From positions 248,001 to 312,000 of the forward strand of contig CALMNL010000005.1 of assembly GCA_937868765.1 (NCBI GenBank): a stretch of DNA of 64,000 nt, read 5' to 3'. This stretch comes from an uncultured Desulfatitalea sp. GTDB lineage: Bacteria > Desulfobacterota > Desulfobacteria > Desulfobacterales > Desulfosarcinaceae. The first letter of the stretch is position 1; every line of letters starts with the position of its first letter. A program made the translations under genes and the position numbers. The notes beneath the pieces are model-generated. The model made no database searches. It had not been told where the DNA came from and worked only from the letters and a program-made list of their open reading frames with translations. Positions 43,862-52,551 of the stretch are shown here, piece after piece.

Positions 43862-44685
43862 ACGGGGCCGCGCCCAACTGCCTCGAAGACCGGCGCACCC
43901 TGCCGCGCTGGCTGGCGCCGGTACTGGATCTGGCGGCCACCCTGATCCTGTGGCTCTACTTCACCGTCGGCTTCGTCATCTGCTTCGCGCCGTTCTACCT
44001 GCTGGCCGCTTTCCGCCCGGGGAACCGCACATCGAGCTTCCAACGCCTGAACCATCTTTTCTACCGGGGCTTCTTCGGGCTCTGCCGGGTCATCATGCCC
44101 CGGCAGCAGTGGCGCATCGATCCGGCGCTCAAGGCCGTGGCCGGATCGGTGGTGGTGTGCAACCATCTCTCCTACATCGATCCATTGCTGCTCATCTCGA
44201 TCTTCCCGCGGCACACCACCATCGTGAAAAACCGCCTGCTAAGCATCCCCATCTTCGGCTGGATGCTGCGCTTGTCCGGCTATCTGCCGGCCGCTTCCCA
44301 GGGCCCCGAGGCCGAACGCATGCTCCAGCGCCTGGAAGATATGCCCGGCTTCCTGGCCGCGGGGGGCAATCTCATCGTCTTTCCCGAAGGCACCCGCAGC
44401 CGGGACGGCGCCGTGGGCGCGCTCAACCCCGGGGCCTTCAAGATCGCCCGGTTGTGCCGGGCGCCGGTGGCCGTGGCGGTCATCGCCAACAGCCAGTGCC
44501 TGTTCACGCCCGGCCGTTTTCGCTTCAATGCCTGCCGGGCCAACACCATCACGGTGACCCTGGTGGAAGCATTTGTCCCGGCTTACGATGATCCGGACTT
44601 CTCCCTCAAAGGGCTGCTGGAAAGGGTGCGCACCTGCCTGACGCAAGGGGCGCAGAGATTGGAAGGAGTGAAAGGGACCCCATGA
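43858..44685 (+). CDS. PlsC-like 1-acyl-glycerol-3-phosphate acyltransferase
   Basis: A 275-residue acyltransferase with two N-terminal hydrophobic stretches (about 20-55) and the classic motifs: NHLSYID with His103 and Asp108, KNRLLSIPIFGWML, and FPEGTRSRDG for phosphate binding. It should add an acyl chain to a lyso-lipid acceptor. Overlaps (ATGA) at both ends couple it to the ketosynthase and to the radical SAM gene, so the product of the condensing enzyme is likely to be handed to it. Confidence 0.9.
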   Translation: MNGAAPNCLEDRRTLPRWLAPVLDLAATLILWLYFTVGFVICFAPFYLLAAFRPGNRTSSFQRLNHLFYRGFFGLCRVIMPRQQWRIDPALKAVAGSVVVCNHLSYIDPLLLISIFPRHTTIVKNRLLSIPIFGWMLRLSGYLPAASQGPEAERMLQRLEDMPGFLAAGGNLIVFPEGTRSRDGAVGALNPGAFKIARLCRAPVAVAVIANSQCLFTPGRFRFNACRANTITVTLVEAFVPAYDDPDFSLKGLLERVRTCLTQGAQRLEGVKGTP

Positions 44686-46172
44686 AAGTAGTATTGATCT
44701 CCATGCCGGACGTGGCCGCGGTCATCATGCACGAGGCGGCCTTTCACATGCCCAACCTGGGCATCGCCAGCCTGGGCGCCAACGTGGACGAAGGGCACGA
44801 TGTCTATCTCATCGACCTGATCCGCAAGCGGCGCAAGGTGCGGCCCTATCTCTACCGGACCCTGCTCAAGCTGCGCCCCGACATCGTGGGCCTCTCCTCC
44901 ATGACCTGGCAGTTCGGCACCTGCCTCAAGCTGGCCCGCCTGATCAAGAAGTGGCTGCCGCAGACCCGCATCGTCATTGGCGGCTACCATGCCACCCTGA
45001 TGTACGAAGAGATCGGCCGCCAGCCCGAAGCCGGGCCCATCGATTTCATGATCCGCGGCGAAGGCGAAGAGGCCTTCCGGCGCCTGGTCAACGCCCTGGC
45101 CGGCCAAGACGAGGTCGCCAAGATTCCTTCGCTCTCCTACCGCCAGGCCGACGGCACCTTCGTGCACAACGAACGCGGCGAGCTGCTGGACCTGACGCGC
45201 CTCAAGCTGCCCATCCGCGACAAGCGCCGCCTCACCTGGGGGTATCACATCATGGACCGCAGTGTGGAGGTGATCGAAACCTCCCGGGGCTGCACGCGCA
45301 CCTGCAACTTCTGCAGCATCCGGCACATGTACGGCCAGTCGTTCCGCCCCTTTCCCATCGAACGCATCCTGGCCGACATCGACGACATTTACTACCACAA
45401 GCGCTGCCGCTGGATCTTCGTCTCCGACGACAACATGGTGCTCGCCCCGCCCCGGGTCATCGAACTGTGCCGGGCCATCGTGGCCCGCAAGTACAAGGGG
45501 CTGCACTTCGTGGTCCAGGCCGACTGCGTCACCATGTCGCGCAATGAGGAGATGGTGGCCATGATGGCCAAGGCCGGCTTCAAGACCGTCTTTCTGGGCA
45601 TCGAGAATGCTTCCAGCAAGAACCTCAAGACCGCCCACAAGGGCGATATCGTCAGCGCCTCGCGCCAGGCCGTGGCGCTGTGCCACAAGTACGACATCAT
45701 GGTGGTGGGCGGCATGATCTTCGGCTTCCCCGACGACGAGGAGCAGGACATCATCGAAAACTACCGCTTCCTGCGGGAGATCGACGCCGACACCTCATAC
45801 TGCCAGATCCTGACTCCCTATCCCAAGACCGGCATCCGCCAGCAGCTGCTGGACCAGGGCCTGGTCACCAACCCCGACGACTTTTCGACCTACAACGGCA
45901 TCTGGGCCAACGTGCGCACGCACCACCTTTCCACCGATACCCTGCAATACCTGGTGTGGTACCACCGCCAGAAGATCATGGGCTGGTGGCAGCCCTCCCG
46001 CCAGGTGCGCGCCCAGGGCCCGGTCTGGACCGGCATCTGGCTCTACTTCTTCCGGCCGTTCCTCAAGGTGACCCTCGGCCGCCGCCTCCAGCGCATCGGC
46101 TGGCGCGGCCGCTACGAGAAGGATATGGCGCGGTTGAAGAGCGTGAATCGGTTCGCGGAGCTGGAAATATGA
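44682..46172 (+). CDS. B12-binding-domain radical SAM protein (BchE/HpnJ-like)
   Basis: A 496-residue enzyme. Residues 1-145 form a cobalamin-binding Rossmann-like domain (VVLISMPDVAAVI, VVGL-type strands, VIGGYHATLMYEEIG); as in many of this class the DxHxxG motif is absent. The radical SAM core follows with Cys204, Cys208 and Cys211 (GCTRTCNFC), then IFVSDDNMVL and GIENASSKNLKTAHKG. The C-terminal 90 residues hold an arginine-rich segment (RRLQRIGWRGRYEKDM). Such enzymes do radical methylations, ring closures or hydroxylation on unreactive carbons. Its 3' end is the sequence that is repeated twice further right. Its stop overlaps the amidohydrolase ATG. Confidence 0.9.
   Translation: MKVVLISMPDVAAVIMHEAAFHMPNLGIASLGANVDEGHDVYLIDLIRKRRKVRPYLYRTLLKLRPDIVGLSSMTWQFGTCLKLARLIKKWLPQTRIVIGGYHATLMYEEIGRQPEAGPIDFMIRGEGEEAFRRLVNALAGQDEVAKIPSLSYRQADGTFVHNERGELLDLTRLKLPIRDKRRLTWGYHIMDRSVEVIETSRGCTRTCNFCSIRHMYGQSFRPFPIERILADIDDIYYHKRCRWIFVSDDNMVLAPPRVIELCRAIVARKYKGLHFVVQADCVTMSRNEEMVAMMAKAGFKTVFLGIENASSKNLKTAHKGDIVSASRQAVALCHKYDIMVVGGMIFGFPDDEEQDIIENYRFLREIDADTSYCQILTPYPKTGIRQQLLDQGLVTNPDDFSTYNGIWANVRTHHLSTDTLQYLVWYHRQKIMGWWQPSRQVRAQGPVWTGIWLYFFRPFLKVTLGRRLQRIGWRGRYEKDMARLKSVNRFAELEI
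46002..46172 (+). repeat. Radical SAM gene tail, copy 1 (intact, in gene)
   Basis: This in-gene stretch encodes VRAQGPVWTG...RFAELEI and is the parent of the degenerate copies at 48369-48433 and 53867-54031. Confidence 0.75.
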
Positions 46173-47932
46173 AAAAAATCATTATTCTTACCGTATTCTT
46201 GGTTGTTATCGGCGGTTATCATTTCATCATGAAGGATTTTCACCATGAAAAGGATACGATTTATTACAACGGAACGATACTGACGATGGAGGATGCGCAA
46301 CCAGTTGCCCACGCGGTATATGTCAAAGATGGAATCATAACCGCGGTGGGCAGTGCCGACGATATAATGAAAATGAAAGGGGCGGATACTGTTGTTGTAG
46401 ATCTTGAAAATAGGACAATGATGCCCGGCTTTATCGATCCCCATACACATGTTGATATATCGGCGTATTTGTATGACATGGTGGATCTTTCGGGATTTAA
46501 GCATAAAACGAATAAAGACGTATGGGATTATCTTGAAAAAGAAATCAAGCAATACCCGAAAGGCGCATGGATTGTTTGCAAGGGGCTCGATCCGATCCTC
46601 ACGGCTGATCTGAAGACGCCTCATATATCCTATCTTGATAAAATATCTCCCGATAACCCCCTTGTAATTTTGTCTCAAACGCTTCATTCATATTGGGCAA
46701 ACACCAGCGTTTTCCAAGCGGCCGGCATTAGCGATAAAACATCTGATCCGTCGAGTTCCAGTTATTACGAGAGAGATAAACAGGGCAGACTTACCGGATT
46801 TATCGCGGAGCAGCAGGCCTTTTCGCCCATACGCGAAGCCATGTTAAAAGCCCTGCCGGCTAAAAAAATGCTTCAAAATTTCGAAGCGACGATGAGGGAT
46901 TATGCTGCAAAAGGCAACACCACCGTGGTCAGCGCGGGGCTTACATCGGACAAGAAGATTCTTGTGAGGCTACAGGAACATCTCTCTTCGGGAAAACCCA
47001 AACTACTTAATCAACTGCTGGCAGTCGCCGGATTTTTCCCCAAACGTTCGTCCCTGCCGCGTCATTTCGTTTATATGCGTTATGAAATGAAAGACCTGAT
47101 TCCAGATAGCCCCCATAATGGTGATGACTTCTTTAAGATCATCGGTATCAAAATCTGGTATGATGGCTCCCCTTATACAGGCTCCATGTACTCGCAACAA
47201 CCCTACATGGACTCGGAGCTGAGCCGAAACGAGCTTCATATCGAGCCCGGCTACCGGGGGCATTCCCTTTTGGATAAAGACGAACTTGTCGAGCTTATCG
47301 CAAAATACAATAAGGAAAAATGGCAGATCGCGATACACGCCCAGGGTGACAGCGCAAACGCCGAAGTGCTTGAAGCTTTTGAAACAGTAAATAAAACGAT
47401 GGATATTACTCCCTACAGGCACCGTATCGAGCACTGTCTTCTCATGGACAAAAAGCTGCTTACGGTGATGAAGCGATTAAATATGTCCCCCAGTTTTCAC
47501 GTCAACCACATTTACTATTACGGTAAGGCCCTGAAGGACTCCATCATCGGACCGGAAAGAGCGAACCTCGTATTGCCGATCAAATCGGCAGCCGATCTGA
47601 ATATGAATTTCAGCCTTCACGCCGATCAGCCGATGTTTGAAAGCAATCCTTTTGCTTTAATATACACCGCGGTAACGCGCAAAACCAGAGAGGGGCTCAC
47701 CTTGGGGGCAGATGAAGCGATTACCGTGTCCGATGCTCTTAAATCGCTCACCATTATGCCGGCCTGGCAGATTGGTTATGAGGACAGGCTCGGTTCGATT
47801 AAGATTGGCAAATATGCCGACTTGGTTATACTTGATCGTAACCCCCTTGAAGTTCCGATAGAAGAAATTGGAAGCATCCGCGTCCTGAAAACTATTGTAA
47901 ATGGGAACGATAAAGCGCCGAAACGAATTTGA
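46169..47932 (+). CDS. YtcJ-like amidohydrolase with N-terminal membrane anchor
   Basis: A 587-residue Amidohydro_3-type metal-dependent hydrolase. Residues 3-21 (IIILTVFLVVIGGYHFIM region) form a signal anchor; the barrel begins with NGTILTMEDAQP and VDLENRTMMPGFIDPHTHVD, giving the first metal ligands His-x-His (near residues 91-93). Later ligands are in IHAQGD (about 390-395), YRHRIEHCLLMD and SLHADQP; the end LGSIKIGKYADLVILDRNPL is typical. The substrate is unknown, an N-acyl or amide bond. Base composition is clearly AT-richer than both sides (many AAA, ATT, AAT codons), pointing to horizontal transfer. The ATG overlaps the radical SAM stop. An upstream extension to 45680 lies inside that gene and is spurious. 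Confidence 0.87.
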   Translation: MKKIIILTVFLVVIGGYHFIMKDFHHEKDTIYYNGTILTMEDAQPVAHAVYVKDGIITAVGSADDIMKMKGADTVVVDLENRTMMPGFIDPHTHVDISAYLYDMVDLSGFKHKTNKDVWDYLEKEIKQYPKGAWIVCKGLDPILTADLKTPHISYLDKISPDNPLVILSQTLHSYWANTSVFQAAGISDKTSDPSSSSYYERDKQGRLTGFIAEQQAFSPIREAMLKALPAKKMLQNFEATMRDYAAKGNTTVVSAGLTSDKKILVRLQEHLSSGKPKLLNQLLAVAGFFPKRSSLPRHFVYMRYEMKDLIPDSPHNGDDFFKIIGIKIWYDGSPYTGSMYSQQPYMDSELSRNELHIEPGYRGHSLLDKDELVELIAKYNKEKWQIAIHAQGDSANAEVLEAFETVNKTMDITPYRHRIEHCLLMDKKLLTVMKRLNMSPSFHVNHIYYYGKALKDSIIGPERANLVLPIKSAADLNMNFSLHADQPMFESNPFALIYTAVTRKTREGLTLGADEAITVSDALKSLTIMPAWQIGYEDRLGSIKIGKYADLVILDRNPLEVPIEEIGSIRVLKTIVNGNDKAPKRI

Positions 47933-48061
47933 GCGGCGTTGAACTGGGCGGGTATAAAAAAGCTGACAAAGGTTTTCGTTGGCTTTAGTGACCGAGATGT
48001 CGAGAAAGCGATGAAGGCCGTGAACTCTTGGAGGTGGAACCCCCATGACCAAGAAATATAG
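47933..48061 (+). other. Short open remnant between amidohydrolase and antitoxin genes
   Basis: In frame with the amidohydrolase stop, 42 codons read through to a TAG inside the antitoxin start region; they include TKVFVGFSDRDVEKAMKAV and WRWNPHDQEI. There is no good start codon. HigA-type antitoxins usually follow a toxin whose 3' end overlaps them in this way, so this may be the tail of a lost upstream gene, but it does not look like a HigB C-terminus. Confidence 0.3.
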
Positions 48062-48368
48062 GAGCGGCGCCCTGGTGGCGCTTCACAAAACCGCGGAGGG
48101 GCTCCACAAAACCGGCTTGGTGGATCGGAAGACGATGCGCGATTTCGATGTGTCCTGCCTTACCACGGTAAGACCTCTCTGCGCCAAGGAGATCGCGGAT
48201 CTGAGGGAAAGGGCCGGGGTCAGCCAGGCCGTGTTTGCCAGCTATCTGAACGTAACCGTTGGGTTGGTGAGCCAATGGGAGCGGGACGAAAAAACGCCTC
48301 GCGGACCCTCCCTGAAGCTTTTAGCACTGGTGCGCAATAAAGGGCTGGATGCCATAGCCCAGAATTAG
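48045..48368 (+). CDS. Orphan HigA-like antitoxin / XRE-family regulator
   Basis: A 107-residue protein: N-terminal MTKKYRSGALVALHKTAEGLHKTGLVD-type stretch followed by a helix-turn-helix (about 60-100, LRERAGVSQAVFASYLNVTVGLVSQWERDEK). The N-terminal and HTH patterns match antitoxins that accompany RelE/HigB-type toxins. No toxin gene lies next to it (amidohydrolase on one side, radical SAM remnant on the other), so it is an orphan or a solitary regulator. GGAGG is 10 bases upstream of the ATG. It ends at the very edge of radical SAM tail copy 2. Confidence 0.78.
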   Translation: MTKKYRSGALVALHKTAEGLHKTGLVDRKTMRDFDVSCLTTVRPLCAKEIADLRERAGVSQAVFASYLNVTVGLVSQWERDEKTPRGPSLKLLALVRNKGLDAIAQN

Positions 48369-48433
48369 CGCCTCCAGCGCATCGGCTGGCACGGCTCAAG
48401 AGGGTGAACCGGTTCGCGGAGCTGGAGAGTTGA
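48369..48433 (+). pseudogene. Radical SAM gene tail, copy 2 (degenerate)
   Basis: CGCCTCCAGCGCATCGGCTG matches 46082 onward exactly; then about 24 bases are missing, followed by a close copy of the last 40 bases of the gene, ending GAGCTGGAGAGTTGA. It begins at the antitoxin stop codon and lies 12 bases before the end of the convergent sigma-54 regulator gene. Confidence 0.7.
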
Positions 48434-48445
48434 TGGGGTTTGCTA

Positions 48446-50134
48446 TCACCGCACCTCTTTGAGCTTGAGCCGCCCCTTCTTGATCTTCCGGTGAATCGTG
48501 GAGGGATCGACCTCCAGCACCTTGGCCGCGCGCTCGATGCTGCCGGATTCGCGATAGGCCCACTTGAACAGCGCCTGCTCCACTTTTTCCATCGCCTGCC
48601 GAAGCGGCATCAGGCGGGCGACGGTGATTTCTTCTTCTGCCTGGGGCGATGTCTTCATTTCCAATTGGTTGAGCAGATCGTACTCTTCGTCTCCGACCTC
48701 GTTGGTATTGGCCACGACGAGCAATCGTTCGATGACATTTTTCAGCTCCCGGACATTGCCGGGCCAGTCGTGGTGGTACAGGCGCGGAATAAGGGCCTGG
48801 GAGATTTTGACCTCGGTGCCGTATTTGAAATTGAGACTTTTCAGGAAATAGCGGGTGAGCGGCAGGATATCGTCGCGCCGATCTCTCAAGGGCGGAATGT
48901 AAATGGGGATCACGCTCAGTCGATAAAAAAGATCGCGTCTGAACCCGAGACCCTCCATCAGTTGCTCCCGGGAGAGATTGGTGGCGGCGATGATCCTGAC
49001 ATCGGTGGGAATCGTCTTGCTGGACCCAACGCGCATGTACTCGTGTTCCTGAATGACCCGCAGCAGTTTTCCCTGCACCCCGAGGGGCAGCTCGCTGATT
49101 TCGTCCAGAAAGAGGGTTCCCTTTTCGGCCTCTTCGAACAGGCCCTTGCGGCCGCCTTTCCTGGCGCCGGTGAAGGCCCCTTCCTCGTACCCGAAGAATT
49201 CCGCTTCCAGCAAATCGGCGGGAACCGCTGAACAGTTGACGCTGACAAAGGGGCCGGCGCCGCGGTTGCCCCCCTGGTGAATCATTTTGGCGATCATCTC
49301 CTTGCCCACCCCGGATTCGCCCCAGAGCAGGACCGGCGAATCGAATCTGCCCGCCTTGGAGGCCACCTGGGCCACGCGCTTCATCGCTTCGCTGGAATAG
49401 ACGATCCTGTCCCTGCCGAGAAGGACTTCGAGGGTGTTGAGCTGTTTGTAGTACTGCTCTTTCAACGTCTCCGAACTGGACAGATCCCGCTCCAGCTTGA
49501 TGAGCCGGGTCACATCGCGACCCGTGCTCACCACTTTGCGGATCGCGCCGCGGCTGTCCGGGATGGGGACGCTTTGCCACTGCAGGGTCGTTCCCGATCC
49601 ATAGGTGACGTTCGAACATACCGGCTTTTTCGCTTTGAGGGCCTGCAGGGAAGCCGATTGGGTCAGGGCGCGCTCGTCCACCAGATCCTGGAGACGCCGA
49701 CCGATCCACTCTTTGATGTCCACCCCGATGGATCTGGAGAGGGATTCGTTCAGATGCTCCAGCGTTCCATCCTGGCCGGCCACGGCGATGCCGGCATCCA
49801 GGCAATCGAGGAACCCATCGAAGTCCATGATCTTCAGAATCGGCGCGGTCTCAAACAGGTACAGAAAACCTTTTCTTTTGTTTTCCAACCCGGCGGGAAA
49901 GATCCGGATCCGGCGGGCGCGTTTTCCTATCCCGACCGGGCGGGGACATTTGAGAAAGCCCAGGGGCTCGGCGCCGAAAAGGGGGTCGAGCTCCGTGATC
50001 GACCGTATCGATCGGATGCCGGCGCTGCGCAGCAGCCAGTCGGCGGCGCCGTTCTTTTTGAGAATCAGGCCTTTTTCGTCGGTGAAGAGCCAGGCGTCGA
50101 TCAGGTGTTCGAGAAATTTTTCGTCGAGAATCAA
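48446..50134 (-). CDS. Sigma-54-dependent PAS-domain activator
   Basis: A 562-residue enhancer-binding protein. Order: two PAS-like sensor domains (about 5-100 and 105-215), short coiled coil, AAA+ domain (about 243-480), and a Fis-type helix-turn-helix (about 520-558, SIERAAKVLEVDPSTIHRKIKKG). Walker A is GESGVGKE at 272-279 and the sigma-54-contact loop GAFTGA is intact at 319-324. The start is TTG at 50134, preceded by CAGGAGA; no ATG is available. It is divergent from the dehydrogenase-thiolase-CoA-transferase operon and must act on the palindromes and -24/-12 promoter in the gap. Those palindromes lie only 32-66 bases from its own start, so autorepression is likely. Confidence 0.92.
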   Translation of the reverse strand: MILDEKFLEHLIDAWLFTDEKGLILKKNGAADWLLRSAGIRSIRSITELDPLFGAEPLGFLKCPRPVGIGKRARRIRIFPAGLENKRKGFLYLFETAPILKIMDFDGFLDCLDAGIAVAGQDGTLEHLNESLSRSIGVDIKEWIGRRLQDLVDERALTQSASLQALKAKKPVCSNVTYGSGTTLQWQSVPIPDSRGAIRKVVSTGRDVTRLIKLERDLSSSETLKEQYYKQLNTLEVLLGRDRIVYSSEAMKRVAQVASKAGRFDSPVLLWGESGVGKEMIAKMIHQGGNRGAGPFVSVNCSAVPADLLEAEFFGYEEGAFTGARKGGRKGLFEEAEKGTLFLDEISELPLGVQGKLLRVIQEHEYMRVGSSKTIPTDVRIIAATNLSREQLMEGLGFRRDLFYRLSVIPIYIPPLRDRRDDILPLTRYFLKSLNFKYGTEVKISQALIPRLYHHDWPGNVRELKNVIERLLVVANTNEVGDEEYDLLNQLEMKTSPQAEEEITVARLMPLRQAMEKVEQALFKWAYRESGSIERAAKVLEVDPSTIHRKIKKGRLKLKEVR

Positions 50135-50165
50135 GGCGGTCTCCTGGAAAAATGAGTGGATGATG

Positions 50166-50180
50166 CTTGCAGCATGCAAG
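50166..50180. promoter_or_regulatory. Enhancer palindrome 1 for the sigma-54 activator
   Basis: CTTGCAGCATGCAAG is a near-perfect palindrome with TTGCA/TGCAA half-sites. Its twin at 50186 is centred 20 bases away, about two helical turns, as expected for cooperative activator dimers. Confidence 0.7.
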
Positions 50181-50185
50181 ATATC

Positions 50186-50200
50186 CTTGCACGGTGCAAG
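50186..50200. promoter_or_regulatory. Enhancer palindrome 2 for the sigma-54 activator
   Basis: CTTGCACGGTGCAAG, the second copy, with the same half-sites TTGCA/TGCAA, about 70 bases upstream of the -12/-24 promoter. Confidence 0.7.
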
Positions 50201-50255
50201 TCCTATTTCGGGCCGCCGACCCGCGATGCCGAGTGATGTCAATGGATTACCGGTA

Positions 50256-50271
50256 CGGCACGCCGGTTGCT
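50256..50271 (+). promoter_or_regulatory. Sigma-54 (-24/-12) promoter
   Basis: GGCACGCCGGTTGCT gives the invariant GG (50257-50258) and GC (50269-50270) exactly ten bases apart, matching TGGCACG-N4-TTGC. It points to the dehydrogenase gene 43 bases downstream. Confidence 0.75.
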
Positions 50272-50313
50272 CCGTGGCGCCCAAAACCCCTCATGACAGG
50301 AGGATAGAGAAAA

Positions 50314-51210
50314 ATGACGATCCGATTCGATGGACAGGTGGCGATTGTAACCGGCGCCGGAGCAGGGCTCGGCAGGAGCTATGCGCTCGAGCTCGCCGCC
50401 CGCGGGGCAAAGGTTGTGGTCAACGACTGCGCGATGCTGCCGGACGGCACCGCTCGCGCCTCCCAGGTGGTCGAAGAGATCCGCCGGGCCGGGGGGCAGG
50501 CGGTGGCAAACAACGACAGCGTGGCGGACCGCGTCGCGGCGGGAAGGATCGCGGCCGCAGCCGTGGAACGCTTCGGCAGGCTGGATATCCTCATCAACAA
50601 CGCCGGTATCCTCAGGGACAAGAGCTTTCTCAAGATGGATCTGGACGATTTCGAAGAGGTCCTGCGCGTCCATCTGCTGGGCGCGGTCTACCTCACCAAG
50701 GCGGCCTTTCCGATCATGCAGCGCAACCAGTACGGAAGAATTCTGCTCACCACCTCGACGGCCGGCCTCTACGGCAATTTCGGGCAGACCAATTATGCCG
50801 CCGCCAAACTCGGCCTGGTCGGATTCATGAATGCCCTGAAGCTCGAAGGCGCCAAATACAACATCACCGTGAACACCATCGCGCCGATTGCCGCAACGGG
50901 AATGGCGGGCGGAACTTTTCCCGCGGAGATCTCCGGCATCATCAAACCCGAGCACGTCGCCGCCATGGCACTTTTTCTGGTCAGCGCGCAATGCCGTGAG
51001 ACCGGAAAGACCGTGTCGGCCGGTGGCGGGTATTACGCCGCGGTGCAACTCGTCGAAGGCCGCGGCGTCCGCTTCGATCCCGCCGCGGCAGTGTCGCCCG
51101 AGCAGGTGGCCGAACACTTTGCCGAAATCAGCGCCATGGGGGCGGCGGCCCCTTACGCCAACGCCACCGAGAATGTGATGCACATCCTGACCGCTCAAAT
51201 CAAGAAATAG
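50314..51210 (+). CDS. Short-chain dehydrogenase (17-beta-HSD4 / MFE-2-like)
   Basis: A 298-residue NAD(P)-dependent dehydrogenase, probably oxidising a 3-hydroxyacyl-CoA. Cofactor loop GAGAGLG at 14-20, NNAG at 95-98, catalytic Ser148, Tyr161 and Lys165 (GQTNYAAAK). The N-terminal region and NDCAMLPDGT resemble peroxisomal multifunctional enzyme type 2. AGGAGG 9 bases upstream. First gene of the sigma-54-controlled trio; the thiolase follows 14 bases later. The set is what a CoA-thioester degradation route needs: activation by CoA transfer, oxidation, thiolysis; an acyl-CoA dehydrogenase and hydratase are missing here. Confidence 0.9.
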   Translation: MTIRFDGQVAIVTGAGAGLGRSYALELAARGAKVVVNDCAMLPDGTARASQVVEEIRRAGGQAVANNDSVADRVAAGRIAAAAVERFGRLDILINNAGILRDKSFLKMDLDDFEEVLRVHLLGAVYLTKAAFPIMQRNQYGRILLTTSTAGLYGNFGQTNYAAAKLGLVGFMNALKLEGAKYNITVNTIAPIAATGMAGGTFPAEISGIIKPEHVAAMALFLVSAQCRETGKTVSAGGGYYAAVQLVEGRGVRFDPAAAVSPEQVAEHFAEISAMGAAAPYANATENVMHILTAQIKK

Positions 51211-51224
51211 AAACGGGAGGATTT

Positions 51225-52520
51225 ATGCCGGATAGAGTCTATATCATCGGCGTGGGCATGACCCCCATCGTCAAACAAAACGGCGGTTCCTTCGAAACCC
51301 TCTGCCGGACCGCCGTCACCGAGGCCATGCAAGACGCAGGGCTGAGTTATGAGGGCGACAAGGCCGCCATCGGCGGCATCTGGTACGGCAATTGCGCCCA
51401 GGGGATGCAAACCAGCCAGCACTGCATCCGCGGCCAGGTGATCTTAAGACGGCTCGGATTCGAGCGCATGCCGGTCGTCAACGTCGAGAACGCTTGCGCC
51501 ACGGCGTCCACCGCCCTGCACCAGGCGATTCATTATGTGCTGGCCGGGGCCTCCGATCTGGTGCTGGCCGTCGGTATCGAAAAGGCCTTGCCCGACCTGG
51601 ACCGCCTGGAAGAGCTTCCGGAGATCATGGCGGCCCTGCCCTACATGACCCTGGCCGCCTTCTGGATGGGCAGCGAACAGGACCGCAAGAAGGACTACAT
51701 CGAAAAATGGCGGCGGGAGAAATCGGAAACCCTCGGGATTCCCTACGAGCAGACGGACGTGGGCAAAGACCGGAGTCCTTTCATGGACTACTATGCCGTC
51801 AAGGCCATGAAGATCATGAAGAAGTACGGCTACACCCAGGAGCAGTTGGCCAGAGTCTGCGCCAAAACCCACCACCACAGCACGATGAACCCCAAAGCCC
51901 AGTACCGCAAGGAGATGAGCTGGGAAGAGGTTTTGGCCGACAAACCCATCACCTACCCCCTGACCCGCGCCATGTGCGCGCCGGTGGGGGAGGGCTGCGC
52001 GGCGGCCGTGGTCTGTTCCGAAAGCTATCTCGCGGCGCACCGGAAGATAGCGGCGCCGATCCGGGTGCTGGCATCGGTGCTGATCTCCGGGCGCTCACGC
52101 GGGGATTACGACCAGGACATCTCCGGGCGCGGGGCGCAGATCGCCTTCCGCCAGGCCGGGTTGACACCGAAGCAGATCGACCTTCTGGAGTTGCACGATG
52201 CAACCTCGTTCGGCGAGATCTACCAGACGGCCCAGGCCGGTTTCTGCACCGCGGAAGCGGCCGGGGCCTACTGCTCCTCGGGCGCGACCGCTCTGGGCGG
52301 AGAGCTGCCGATCAACGTCAGCGGCGGCCTGATTTCGCGCGGCCATCCGGTGGGCTGCACCGGCCTGGCGCAGACCTACGAGCTGGTGACCCAGTTGCGG
52401 GGCCGCGCCGGGGCACGGCAGGTCCAGGGGGCCAAGACCGGCATGCAGGTCAACGGGGGCGGGCTGATCGGCATCGAGGAAGCCGCCCTCGGGGTACATA
52501 TTCTCAGCCAGGCGTCATAA
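51225..52520 (+). CDS. Thiolase (SCP-x / lipid-transfer type)
   Basis: A 431-residue thiolase that cleaves 3-oxoacyl-CoA. Nucleophile Cys91 in VENACATAST; the C-terminal base motif is SRGHPVGCTG with His374 and Cys378. Of the SCP2-thiolase subfamily (VNGGGLIGIEE near the end), a group used for branched or ring-containing acyl-CoAs rather than simple fatty acids. ATG with GGGAGG upstream. Middle gene of the operon. Confidence 0.9.
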   Translation: MPDRVYIIGVGMTPIVKQNGGSFETLCRTAVTEAMQDAGLSYEGDKAAIGGIWYGNCAQGMQTSQHCIRGQVILRRLGFERMPVVNVENACATASTALHQAIHYVLAGASDLVLAVGIEKALPDLDRLEELPEIMAALPYMTLAAFWMGSEQDRKKDYIEKWRREKSETLGIPYEQTDVGKDRSPFMDYYAVKAMKIMKKYGYTQEQLARVCAKTHHHSTMNPKAQYRKEMSWEEVLADKPITYPLTRAMCAPVGEGCAAAVVCSESYLAAHRKIAAPIRVLASVLISGRSRGDYDQDISGRGAQIAFRQAGLTPKQIDLLELHDATSFGEIYQTAQAGFCTAEAAGAYCSSGATALGGELPINVSGGLISRGHPVGCTGLAQTYELVTQLRGRAGARQVQGAKTGMQVNGGGLIGIEEAALGVHILSQAS

Positions 52521-52551
52521 ACCGCAATGCTTCGCGATGGAGGAAACAAAG

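Noticed and set aside
45680-46168. Upstream extension of the amidohydrolase frame
   Set aside because: It lies inside the radical SAM gene in another frame; the ATG at 46169 starts a proper signal anchor.
48045-48368. Complete toxin-antitoxin pair
   Set aside because: Only the antitoxin-like gene is present; the short open stretch before it does not resemble a RelE/HigB toxin.
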